DNA from: Cordylochernes scorpioides
Taxonomy: Eukaryota > Arthropoda > Arachnida > Pseudoscorpiones > Chernetidae
Reading direction: 5' to 3'
NCBI GenBank assembly: GCA_030710605.1
Contig: CP092870.1
Span: 15,600,684 to 15,664,683, forward strand
DNA: 64,000 nucleotides
Both the position numbers and the translations under genes were made by a program. Below are positions 53,790-64,000 of the stretch, in pieces. The notes under the pieces were generated by a model. That model saw only the letters and a list, made by a program, of their open reading frames with translations. It made no database searches and had not been told where the DNA came from. Position 1 is the first letter of the stretch. Every line of letters begins with the position of its first letter.

Positions 53790-55720
53790 TTTAAACACAG
53801 AAGCCACGGTATTAGGAATGGTACGGAGGAATTCTCTCTGGAATTGTGATACCATTGGAGAGAGATATTTGGTCAGAGAATAGATAGGGAATTGAGACGA
53901 AGATGATTATTGGCTTTATGGACCTTTGGAAGACCATGATACATGGCTAGGTATTGTTTCCATTATTTCGTTTGTCAACAAGTTCGTTACTAATTTTATT
54001 CGGGCGTTTTAATATTGTGACGACTGTCTTTTTTACTCCAAGAGTCAAAGGGGTTAAAAAAAGACGTGCTACTGGGGCGGGGCACAGCAGCCGGGTTAGA
54101 TAAGTCGGCAGAGAAAACAAGGCTGAGGGACCGAAAACGATGGGGAAGGGACGGCTGGGTTGAAGAAAGAACAGTCTTGTGAGAGAGTTCAGAGCGACAA
54201 TATGGTGACAGCAGTTTGACAGCGTCTGGAGGACGGAAATCCCAGTGGATAGTGTTGGCCTGAAGGCGAGATTTGTCCGGAAGCTGATCATAAAAAGATT
54301 CGGCCCTGCGAAGCAGGGCTATTGATGATATAGACGCCTGTGGTCCTTGCATCCCGGTTACCTCCTCCAGTCACCCAGCCAGAGGAATGATGCATTCTCC
54401 ATGCACCGAGCGGCCATATGGTATGGCCCCTCGCGTCCGCCTTTATGGTCTAGCTCAGTGGGGTCGACCAGTCACCCACAGGCGTCTGCGAGAGTTTCTT
54501 AGCCAGATTGCCGTCCGGTCCCTCTCATTCGGACTTGGTTAAACCCGTCCTACGCTCCAATAGGACCTGAAGCTGATCAGGCCGGATTGTTCTGTGGAAG
54601 TGGAAGTCGGCTGTTGACGAGAAGGACCCTTCTGGTGGCGGACTTTGAAGACAAGAGAGTCTATCCTATCTCAACTCCACTATTAACTAATTGGAATAAA
54701 GTACGTCGAGCTAAGCTGTCTCAACAGAGCTTTGTTATTTAGAAGCCTTGGATGCAAATAAGCGACGGTTGGATAACTCTGTAGCAAAATGTCAAATTTC
54801 CTATTGAAATCTTTGGTAAGATTTGTTATGAAGGGTTTTAATAGTTTATACTGTATATGTTCAAGGTCCTGGAACAAGTGTAAAATTTTACCCCCATTAA
54901 CAATTGTATCGATATTATAACAGTGTTTTTGCATTTGTCAGATGGGGGAAAAAGGTCATTTCGGAATTATCTGTGTTAAAGAATCCAATATGTTTCTCGT
55001 TCATTATGGTTAGTATTGATTTATTATTTTCTTTTTTGTTTATCTAGGGCTTTAGAATTGGAGATATTCCTGTCTTGAATTTTTATTTTTCTTCCTCTGT
55101 TAAGATTTTCATTGAGATTTCTATGTATGTGACATTGTCCTTGAATAATTTGTTGGGGGTGATGTCAGAGTTTAGACCTTTGGACATCATGGCCTCCCGT
55201 AGCAATATTTAGATAGATAAATTGGTCATGTTATAATTTCCATTTTGGGATTGAAAATTTTATCCTATTCTATATATATTAAATTCTTACAATTAGGTTT
55301 TACACATTTTTGTTCTTTTATTTAAACATTTAATATCTAAATGTTATTGTAAGATTTATAAATGTAGTCATTGATTTTGTATATACGTATATAGTGTATA
55401 CAGTTTTCGGATCTCATAAAGTTAAGAATGATGGGATAGTTATCATTTTCCTCATTTTCCTTTGCAACTCTAAGTTTCCTGGCTGTATCAGCACAAAGGT
55501 TCAATTCAGTGAGGATGCCATCACAATATACATTTTCATATTGGTCAAATTCAATGAACCTCGTTTATAATGACAGAAGGCGACATTCGATAGGTAAAAA
55601 ATACCCTCAACTATATCTACACACTAGGTAGTGGACAATCTCTGTCAAATTGTGAGTGCTATGTTTCGCCAAAACTCGTATTTGCCTCTGACGAAGACAA
55701 GCTGGAAATATCCTTGGTTT
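53790..55720. other. Unassigned region with a GC-rich block
   Basis: At 53990-54650 the composition is clearly GC-richer. A minus frame of 118 residues (54352-53996, MQGPQASISSIALLRRAESF) has no recognised domain. A minus frame at 54683-54934 (83 residues, contains LLNNKALLRQLSSTYF) hints at a transposase C-terminus but cannot be assigned. The block could be an LTR or promoter region of an old element. Confidence 0.3.
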
Positions 55721-55724
55721 AGAT

Positions 55725-56869
55725 AAAAGAAGGCGCATTTAACTGATATATTTAGTTATTAATTAGTGTATTAAATAGTATGATATAGTAGAATTAGTTA
55801 ATAATATAATGAAAAAGGTACCTCCTTATCGTGCTACTAAAAGTTGCTGATGGCTTGCGCCACCTGTCGGAATAAATACCAATTAATCGTCGATTTTTAA
55901 TTATTCCAGCCGATAAACAATTAATAAAACCATCAGATACTTTTAGTTTCACGATCAGGAGAGATGCTTTTCTTTCAATAGATCAAACCTGATCCAAGTA
56001 GAATTTCACTTTTTTACTATTTTATTATATAAGTATTAAAGCTTGTTAAAATGATTGGCATATATATATATAGCACTATGCTCTAAATTTCAAGCAAACA
56101 CTAGGTCCCCTCAGAGAATTGTATTTTATTTGTAAAGACTAGGTCACTGTAAGAGAGGAAGTATATATATATTTTAATTAAAAAGGCATATATTGGATCA
56201 AAATATGATTTATTTTACCAATATTTCAGTTGTTTGAACGCCAACCGTTTGTTTACAGAGTATTATACGATATTAATGTGTGTCAACATCAACTCAGCGC
56301 CACATTTGTTGTTGACACATATTAATATGTTATAATACCTTGATAAAGGTTGGCGTTCAAACAACTGAAATATTGGTAAAATAAATCATATTTTGATCCA
56401 ATATATGCCTTTTTAATTAAAATATATATATACTTCCTCTCTTACAGTGACCTAGTCTTTACAAATAAAATACAATTCTCTGAGGGGACCTAGTGTTTGC
56501 TTGAAATTTAGAGCATAGTGCTATATATATATATGCCAATCATTTTAACAAGCTTTAATACTTATATAATAAAATAGTAAAAAAGTGAAATTCTACTTGG
56601 ATCAGGTTTGATCTATTGAAAGAAAAGCATCTCTCCTGATCGTGAAACTAAAAGTATCTGATGGTTTTATTAATTGTTTATCGGCTGGAATAATTAAAAA
56701 TCGACGATTAATTGGTATTTATTCCGACAGGTGGCGCAAGCCATCAGCAACTTTTAGTAGCACGATAAGGAGGTACCTTTTTCATTATATTATTAACTAA
56801 TTCTACTATATCATACTATTTAATACACTAATTAATAACTAAATATATCAGTTAAATGCGCCTTCTTTT
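55725..56869. repeat. 1145-bp near-perfect palindrome
   Basis: The left end AAAAGAAGGCGCATTTAAC is the complement of the right end GTTAAATGCGCCTTCTTTT. The roughly 450-bp outer arms appear identical all the way in, including AT runs. At the centre (about 56195-56410) is a Penelope-like fold-back whose own arms differ slightly. Each arm also contains an AGTTGCTGATGGCTTGCGCC element (55800-55980). No ORF of interest. Confidence 0.9.
56195..56410. mobile_element. Penelope-like fold-back at the palindrome centre
   Basis: GGCATATATTGGATCAAAAT and ATTTTGATCCAATATATGCC are the ends. CTTGATAAAGGTTGGCGTTC followed by AAACAACTGAAATATTGGT (from 56340) carries the hammerhead-like order (TTGATAA, stem, GAAA). 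The loop contains ACTCAGCGCCACATTTG. Confidence 0.7.
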
Positions 56870-56879
56870 TTTTTATTAA

Positions 56880-57620
56880 ATATTTATTTATGGATTACTC
56901 TATTTTCAAAATATATATATATGTGTGTGTGATTACAAACAGGTTTATCTCGGCATATTTAGCAACTTTCACGTTTCTTTAAAATAGGGGACGACATCAG
57001 ACAGAGCGGGCACCCAAAGTAGCGGCTGAGGTGGCCGGCAGGGCGGTGACCCAAATTGAGCCGACTTTCCTTTCTGGGACGTTGTTTGCCTTCCTCTGGG
57101 AAAGTCTTTCTCGGGTCAGCTGGAGATGTCGGTGCGGGTTTATAGGCTGCTTGGGTCTAGCCAGCTGGGGGTTTGCTTTTATAAGTTCGTCTTGTTAATG
57201 TTTAATGTAGTGGCTATACCAGCTACACAAGTCTGTATTTTCCCATCTTTGTTTCTGTAGTGGTCTAACTTCTGCACGAGTCTGCATTTTTATACAACTT
57301 TACTTTCCTTTTGTGGCTTTTTCAGATGCGCAAATATGTTGTTTCCACTTTTATTTTCTTTTGCGATTTTACTAGCTGCACGTGTCTATGTTTCTGATGC
57401 TACGTTTTGGTTATACTATCTCCACAAGACTGTATTTCTAATACTACGTTTCTGTTTTGGCGCTACCAGCTGCACAAGTCCTATATCGATTTAATTATTT
57501 GCATCTTGAAAATTATCCATTACATTATTGCTCCAATTAGGATAAACTTTTTATGCTGATATATAAATAACATTTCGAAAAGCTAGGCAATAGTTTTTAT
57601 ATCGTTTTTAAAAAATCTTC
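56880..57620. other. Unassigned region; GC-rich patch and diverged tandem repeat
   Basis: 57000-57190 is GC-rich without an ORF. From 57215 to 57485 a degraded repeat of about 60 bp with CTGCACAAGTCTGTATTT-like cores recurs four or five times. No gene was recognised. Confidence 0.35.
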
Positions 57621-57639
57621 ATCTTCTGTATGATGCACA

Positions 57640-57685
57640 TGTGCTCCTGGTCAGGATATGCCTTTTTATTTTTAAGATCAACACC
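57640..57685. mobile_element. Arm fragment of the GGCATATCCTGACC fold-back family
   Basis: GCACATGTGCTCCTGGTCAGGATATGCCTTTTTATT is one end of the family whose full copy is at 16588. Confidence 0.6.
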
Positions 57686-58016
57686 TGACCTTTTTATTTT
57701 TCTATATATACATACATGCATATATAATATAACTGGGAAATAAACATAATATACATTTTTATAATGCATTATTTGAAGAGAGATGTTTCCCTCTAGGTAC
57801 ATGAATACCATCCTCCCGTTATCTTATATTGTATTCTAGCTTGAAAATCGGCCCAGCCATTTCACCAGCTCTAACACTTCTTTTTAGCAAATTAGACAGC
57901 TTCATAACTACTCTTGTTGGATCTCATTAAACCTCAAGGATTGTTTCTTATTCCTAGGAAAATATCGTGTGAATAATGCGTGAAAATATATATGCGCGAA
58001 TATTTTAATCATATAT

Positions 58017-58358
58017 TTAAATTGGATCAAACATGTATAAAATTTTCCATGACATGGCATGCAAGTTTCTCTCTTTTTTATCAAAGATTCCATCCTCATT
58101 GTAACTGCTATATTCTATCTTAAATAGTTCCTTTATACGTGAATATGTTTTTTTAGAGTAAAATATCTTCAGTTGTTCTATAGATCGCTCTTGATATGAT
58201 ATCGGCGAAATTATTCGAATAGGGGATCTCTGATTCAGGCATTCAGCAGCTCTGGTCAATATTTCAATAACATTTGTCCTACAGGCTGGCACTATCATAT
58301 AACCTCTTTTTTCCGAAGCCAATTTAGAAAATAAATTCCTAATGCTCCCATAATACAC
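58017..58358 (-). CDS. Possible host exon, distantly INTS9-like (beta-CASP)
   Basis: A 113-codon minus frame bounded by a stop on each side; it has no ATG at its 5' end, which suits an exon rather than a whole gene. AG in ATTATCTCTGAG just upstream could be a splice acceptor. Residues 15-60 read KRGYMIVPACRTNVIEILTR, then AECLNQRSPIRIISPIS and SIEQLKIF. The spacing recalls the GG-VLVPC...GVI..LLE CL...P...ISPVA...E.SQIF stretch of Integrator subunit 9, a nuclear RNA-processing beta-CASP protein. The match is weak and no adjacent exon was found. A diverged pseudogene or chance cannot be excluded. Confidence 0.3.
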   Translation of the reverse strand: MYYGSIRNLFSKLASEKRGYMIVPACRTNVIEILTRAAECLNQRSPIRIISPISYQERSIEQLKIFYSKKTYSRIKELFKIEYSSYNEDGIFDKKERNLHAMSWKILYMFDPI

Positions 58359-58773
58359 TCAGAGATAATTTGATCTCAATCGAATCAGTTCAAATGAAGA
58401 GAAAACTGTTCTAAAGGGAAATGTCCACATTTGCTGCGGCCTTCGGAGCTTCATCAGCCTTTGGACACAAAAGGTCGCCTATTGTCAGAGTCCATGTCGA
58501 GTGGCAGCAGAATGTTTCCTGCACTTGTCAAATTAGCTCTTCTTCATTCTTTTTACGTTCCTATATTTGACAGTACTAGGCTTGACTTTGTTTACACCAC
58601 TAGATACACCCTACTCTTTCGGCAGTAGAGATTCTCTTCAATAATAACATGCAGTTTCCCTTTCACGAGCCATATTTTGGAGAATCAGAAAATTATTATG
58701 CAGCATATTTTAAAACGGAAAGCTATCTCATATAATAAATGCTTTATATGCTTATTTCTAAAAAAATGTTGTA

Positions 58774-58933
58774 CAGTAGAACCTCCCTGTAAAGGACACC
58801 TAATTGTAGAGCCAAAGTGTCCTTTAGGGAGAGTTGTCCTCTTACCGGAGAGTTGCTAAATTGTAAAAATGGTAATTTTTCAAATGAAAACTGTCCTTTG
58901 TGGAGAGGTGTCCGCTAAAGAGAGGTTCTACTG
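58774..58933. mobile_element. pogo/Tigger-like MITE, CAGTAGAACCT ends
   Basis: CAGTAGAACCTCCCTGTAAA pairs with AAAGAGAGGTTCTACTG, with TA on both sides. Inner repeats read GTCCTTT...GGAGAG. It is a separate family from the CAGTTAAACCTG elements but of the same type. Confidence 0.8.
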
Positions 58934-58939
58934 TATATA

Positions 58940-59980
58940 TTTCTTTCAAATGAAAAACTGATATATTTATATATTTCAATTGACAATTGAATATATTTAT
59001 TTAAAGATTTGGCGTGTCGTAGATATATGAGTGTGTAAGAAGAAACCAATCAAATATGTTTTCTATTTGCATTTTTTCTCATCTTCTACTCTCTTCCCAT
59101 TTTTTCAGATATCGGATATACACTCCTAACACATACGTTCAACTAAAATGATCAACTTTGGGTCTTTTCCAAAAATAAGAAAATGGTTCTCCATAGCTAT
59201 TAAAAGGATTCATAAGTGAAACATTAAGACATCTTTGGAGTGAGCAGGTCAACATTATGACATGATCTGTTATCACAAAGTACTGTCAGCATCCGATATA
59301 CGTACATAGGAATGCTATGATCCCGATACTCTTCCATCAACTCTAGGTACTGGTGTGTGACAGAACGGCGAACGTTATATGGTGGATTGAGGGACCATAC
59401 TACAACGAATAACGTTCTATCTTGACAGCGAAATTTATTAAATAGGATATCGTGTAAATATAGCCATCATTCCTAGCGACAGCTCATTGTTAAGCTGAAC
59501 ATTTGAACACTTGAAGCGATCAAAGCTTAGACATTAAAAGACAATGGTACAAATCATTTGCTAACTTATATGATAATACGTAGTCGGTAAAGAATATTGT
59601 GTGCTTTTTAGATAATGTTCACAGACATGCATTTTTTGCATTCTTTAATATCTTAATATTAACAAGTTATTCTCTATCTCAATGTTAAAATATCAGACTT
59701 TTGGGGATAAAAGCTTCTTTTAATTAAAACTTATGCCTGGAAGCCCTGGTATTTTCACCTTGAGTTTGAAACAAGAGATTGTTTTATTGAACTATGTTAG
59801 TCTTCTTTTTCTGGTTTAACAGATAGTAAAGAAATGGGCAGTTGAAACAATGGGGTTTTAGTAATATGTGTTTCAATACTTTGAGTTAAGTGAAGTTCTC
59901 AGCATTCCCTCTTTAACTCTCCAGTATGTTTGTGTATGTAACATATTCGATATACTCCAAGATTGAGGTTTACATCACAT
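58940..59980. other. Unassigned AT-rich region
   Basis: No feature beyond short chance frames. Confidence 0.4.
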
Positions 59981-59984
59981 ACTA

Positions 59985-60095
59985 TTTTCACATGTGTAGG
60001 TAGACATGTGGTGCACTTACAGTAAAAGCAAGCGACAACTTCTACCCACCATGATTATCATGGCCTGTACCACGTGTACTAGGGATAATAATATA
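59985..60095 (+). mobile_element. SINE 3' body fragment
   Basis: TCACATGTGTAGGTAGACAT, ACTTACAGTAAAAGCA and ACCATGATTATCATGGCCTG through GTACTAGGGATAATAAT match the 3' body of 4351-4663; the tRNA head is missing. Confidence 0.7.
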
Positions 60096-60099
60096 AAAG

Positions 60100-61195
60100 T
60101 TTTACTTTAGGTGAGACTGTACTCCTCTTAATCTGTTCCAACCATGTGACAGTTCAAGCCATCAATTTCACCTTCTCATCAATGGCTTCTTGTGAACTGT
60201 CAGATCTCCAGCCCCTGTGACGTAATTCAACAAGGCCTTTTAAGCTACGTTATTGTATAACAACGGCTCTCAACACAATTCCATTTTGCATATCATTTAC
60301 ATATATGTAATCGTTATTACAGCTATTTCACTTCCTTGTTCGATAATTTTATCTCAATAGGAAGAATCAATTCTAGTTATAGGCAAGAAGGCTATATGTA
60401 TTTTATTTGAGCATTTAGCGTAAATTGCATTCTATTGTCAGGAAAGCTATCTGCTAAACCTATGAAAGAGGCAGAATGATTTGTGTTTTTTGATTAAAAT
60501 ATCTACGATTACTGTTCTCTTCCAGTATAGGTTCATCATTATCTTTTCTATATAACAAAGGGATATTGATTGCCTTTATGGTTGTATTATTGACCGAGTT
60601 TATTAATGAGTTATTTAAAATATATCAAAGATTGGGTTTCGCTTTGTGTGAATGCCATATGAAGTTACTGTCTGAAAGAAAGTATCTCAAGCGGTTCTCC
60701 ATTGTTTTCGGGTTTGTTCCAATCTCGATATGGGACATTTCCGGGGGTGCCATGAGATGTCGTATTGCACGGCGGGAGAAGTCAGGATAACGGGATTGGA
60801 AGCGAATGTTGCCAGAAACTTGTGAATATTTATTCAAACCTGACCGATAGCAATCTACATGCCTCCGCCCACGCCTTCCGTCAGGACGTTACAGCAGCAC
60901 AAACCTACAACAATATTAACATCTCTGAATTATTCCTATCAAACACACTCTCCTATTCCCCAAATTTATAATTATTTGATTTATTATCCTGGAATATATC
61001 TTACCTATTATGAAACGTTAGAATGCTGGTTTGTACCTTTGTGTGTCAAATGGATAAGGCTTTCACCACCAGAATCCAATTATTCCTCTTGTTGTTTGTC
61101 TCCTTCAGTTACACGTTATAATATTTATACACCGTATATTCTATATATATAATCATAATGTTAACAATAATATACTTTCAGTATAAAGACTATCT
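60100..61195. other. Unassigned region
   Basis: Overlapping short plus and minus frames at 60566-61152 have no domain. Nothing else was recognised. Confidence 0.35.
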
Positions 61196-61202
61196 ATAAA
61201 TA

Positions 61203-61345
61203 AAAAGGCATATATTGGAGCAAAATATCATTTATTTTACCAAAATTTCAGTTGGCTGAACGCCAACTTTTTTCAAGGTATTATAACATATTAATGTGTG
61301 TGTCAACAACAAACTCATGGATTGCTCTATTTTCAAAAAGACTAT
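61203..61345. mobile_element. Truncated Penelope-like fold-back, GGCATATATTGG type
   Basis: AAAAAGGCATATATTGGAGC through CAGTTGGCTGAACGCCAAC is one arm. The second arm is absent, and TGGATTGCTCTATTTTCAAA follows as at the other copies. Confidence 0.65.
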
Positions 61346-61349
61346 CTAT

Positions 61350-63100
61350 ATAAACAGGAACATTCACTATACTAAGAATAATATTTACTCAAATGTTTCT
61401 TATATCTGTATATATATTTATTACTCACACAGTGTATTGTATTTACGGAGACAACTAGTGTTCTGCTATCAGAATCAAAATCAGTAAACTCTTCATATGA
61501 AGAACGATTTTGAAAGAAAAGCAATTATGGAACGTTTTATAATTATGTAAAACCTTAGTTTTTTTTACCCGATCAATTTGTTTTAAAATAATAATTAAAA
61601 AGCGGTAAGCTTTTCGCCTTTTTAATCGAATTGTTAAAGATGTATTTATATAATATCATTTTATAAAAGTATATAAAATCAGAACACAAACTAAACCAAT
61701 TTCAAAAGAGATAAGATGATCAGAATGATACAAAATATGAAAAGAGGCTGATAAATCAACAAGAAGAACTCTACAAAATTGAAACCAAACACTATAACCG
61801 ATTCCAACATAAACTTTGCTACTTTCTTATTTAAACTTCTACTCAAACCTTTTAATTCACAAATTTTTCATGTAAAATAATCTCTGGATTTAATGTTGTT
61901 GCTTAACGCAAGCATACCTAGTGGCGATATCGCGTCTGATTTGATGATCATAAATTAAATTAAACCATATCAGACCAAGCATACAGCTTTGTGTCCAAAG
62001 AGCCAAAAAAAAAAAAGAAGAGAATTCTCCGTGGCACCAGCTGTCAGCTAAGGAGAAAGAAAGGTGAAGAAAGGGGTCGCCTCTCTCAACCTACCTGTCG
62101 CCGCTGGACACTAAACTGAAAGCGGAACACCAAGTTGACGGCGCATGCGCACCTCGTTACTTCGGCAGACGACACTGTCGGGGCTGTTGACTTTCGAGCG
62201 GACAATCCACGTCAACCTGTGCAAGATGAAGGAATAATTGGGACATTTAATGTCAACAAATTATTATCCGTATTTAATATAAAGCCTAGCTGGTACATTA
62301 AACGCTGGGTACTATAGCGTTCCAATTGGATGTATAGTAAAATAACACTGGCGCCAGGCAGAAGGATATGGAAAGTCGAGACTTGTGTAACACCTTATGT
62401 CCTAACGTTACGTTAGAAAATGAATCTCTTTAGTCCAGGTGACGTTAATTCGATCTAGAGGCCTCTTCCTGGAAGTATTATTATATTGTATTGTAGAATC
62501 TGGCAGTGGATATAATTCAAAGAGATGTCGTCGTACTGAAACCTGGTCCCAATTCTGCTGAGAACTCCCTGGATGTTTTCCTTCTTGGAACTTGCATTTA
62601 TTTAGTTCACTGAATTCTATGTCTTACTACCCTATCATGAGGTCAGCAATCCACACTGGGTTGTAGATGCAACTTCTCACTACGCATTTATGAAACATTA
62701 ATATATTCCATATGTTAAATTCCAACCATCATTTGCTTATATACCCGTTCTGTTTGGAATCTCGGAAACTCTACACCTGGGATTCTTCTATGATATTTAA
62801 ATATATAAAAGGTTTGGCCTGAAATTTTTTAGTTGGGAATTTGATTCTAGCCAACCAATGGTCGATTAGCGATAAACCACCGTTAGAATGTTCTCGTAAA
62901 ATATTCCTGGGTGCGGGAATGCATTAACATGTTTAAAAGGCTCTCTAAACCTTTGATTTAGGGTAAAAAATAAGAGTAGTAAGATCTCGTGAACATATAG
63001 CCGAACATTTATGGCATTTATATCACCATAAAAATGTCCTAAGTGATGGCTTCCCAGATACAGGCAACACGATTGGAGCGCTCGCCCCGTATACTCGAGA
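61350..63100. other. Unassigned region
   Basis: A GC-richer stretch at 62030-62240 holds only a 60-residue frame without recognised features. The rest is AT-rich. Confidence 0.35.
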
Positions 63101-63125
63101 AAGGCCCAAAAATCGCTCGCCAAAT

Positions 63126-63332
63126 AATTTAGGATATCAGACAGCATCGGCAAATCCCTTAGGATTCCAGACAGCATCGGAAAATACTTTAGGACTACAG
63201 ACAACATCGTCAAATACTTTAGGATTCCAGACAGCATTGGAAAATACTTTAGGATTCCAGACAGCATCGCAAAATACTTTATGATTTCAGACAGCATCGC
63301 TGAATCCTTTAGAATTCCAGACAGCATCACAA
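63126..63332. repeat. 30-bp minisatellite, about 7 units
   Basis: The unit AGGATTCCAGACAGCATCGG plus AAAATACTTT is 30 bp (10 codons). A 154-residue minus frame (63330-62866) therefore stays open and reads MLSGILKYFP repeatedly. Beyond the array that frame has no recognisable domain, so it is probably a by-product. Confidence 0.85.
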
Positions 63333-63599
63333 AAGTTCTCGTTCACGCGCGCGACACCACTACGAAAGGTAATGTTTTACATTCGGAGTTGGGAAGCGAT
63401 GTGAAACTGGAAGTATGTCTTTCAATAGCGACTTGAATTATTTTAGACAGAAGTAGAGGCTTTTAATGCCCTCACATGGTGAATAACAACAGGTCATAAA
63501 TATATTGAAGCGGTGCAGCAAAGAAGATGAAGAGAAGATGTGGGCAAAGCCAGTAAAGTAGGTATGCAGCTCCCCCCCCCCCCTCCACAAGTAAGTGTT

Positions 63600-64000
63600 T
63601 ATTGACAGATTCCAAGGGAGAGGGGCGGCAGACAGACAGTCCAGCGGGTGCCGTCGTCAAAGAAAGAGCCGAGAGAGCGGTCGGCCTGAAGGAGATTTGT
63701 GCGCCGGGAGGACATCGCAGTCTGGGGGAGAAGTCGTCTGGTGACATTGATATCTGCCGCAAAAAGAAGACGGCGGCGAGTTACCTCCGGGACGTGTGGA
63801 TGATCCTGCAGGAGAGACTGATATCGGAGCGACCTTCAAGGCGGTGTAGTCCAAGCTGCGCGTGTATAAATTGGAGCGGAACGCTTCACAAGAAGACATT
63901 CACGGCGCCAAGGATTCTTCGGACGGGGAGGCTGAAGGCAAGTCCCACTACTGTATTCCTTCTGTTAAGTGAGACACAATAAAGCACTAACTTTAGCTGT
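63600..64000 (+). promoter_or_regulatory. Possible LTR or promoter-leader running off the window
   Basis: The block is GC-rich, with TATAAA at 63865-63870 and AATAAA at 63978-63983, about 115 bases apart; LTRs of this size class often show this order. A 126-residue plus frame (63602-63982) has no domain. No LTR partner or primer site is visible because the window ends. A host 5' exon is the alternative. Confidence 0.3.

Noticed and set aside
53947..54352. Two overlapping minus ORFs in the GC-rich block as genes
   Set aside because: Low stop frequency is expected from high G+C; no domain was recognised and the two frames overlap fully.
62866..63330. 154-residue minus ORF with MLSGILKYFP repeats
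   Set aside because: A 30-bp tandem repeat keeps the frame open; the non-repeat part has no recognisable features.

Overview
The window looks like repeat-dense, AT-rich, non-coding DNA from a metazoan. An arthropod or similar invertebrate is favoured by the element content: Gypsy and BEL/Pao LTR elements, a Penelope-like element, LINE and Tc1/mariner relics, Helitrons, tRNA-derived SINEs, and many short fold-back elements. The species cannot be named from the sequence. No bacterial-style gene organisation is present, and no convincing complete host protein gene was found.

Layout. 1-720 is unassigned. 745-1885 is a 19-bp minisatellite. 2138-2325 is an LTR-like repeat also found at 18939. 3095-3350 is a fold-back. 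3663-4335 is a minus-strand Helitron, followed by a tRNA-derived SINE with target duplications (4351-4663) and a tRNA-Gly-like relic with a Helitron 3' end (5035-5330). Small TA-flanked elements and fold-backs fill 5415-7951. A 39-bp array (8326-9223) is open on both strands. 11965-16513 is a complete Gypsy element with identical LTRs but a reading-frame break inside reverse transcriptase. 17185-18119 is a Helitron-type element built around a 73-bp minisatellite; its sister is at 51938-53520. 24337-30547 is a BEL/Pao element with one intact 1747-codon ORF, identical LTRs and a 5-bp target duplication. It sits inside a Penelope-like fold-back. 34545-37070 is a 56-bp satellite of roughly 45 units. 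40935-42018 is a Penelope-like relic (RT tail plus GIY-YIG) on the minus strand, abutting a LINE RT tail on the plus strand (42025-42560). 43137-43850 is a decayed Tc1 transposase. 44176-44565 is a fold-back with a tRNA-like cloverleaf in its loop. 49370-50128 is a mariner fold-back made of two inverted transposase 3' ends. 55725-56869 is a near-perfect 1.1-kb palindrome. The last 400 bases look like a promoter or LTR running off the edge.

How it fits together. The window is a record of nested transposition. Three patterns stand out. First, several fold-back families and the Penelope relic share a stem-loop whose core resembles a hammerhead ribozyme. Second, members of one fold-back family carry matches to the CTCF consensus. 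Third, Helitron-type elements carry expanding tandem repeats. The best candidate for a host exon is a short minus-strand frame at 58017-58358 with distant resemblance to the beta-CASP region of INTS9; this is weak.

All homology calls are made by eye from motifs. No search or alignment was run.
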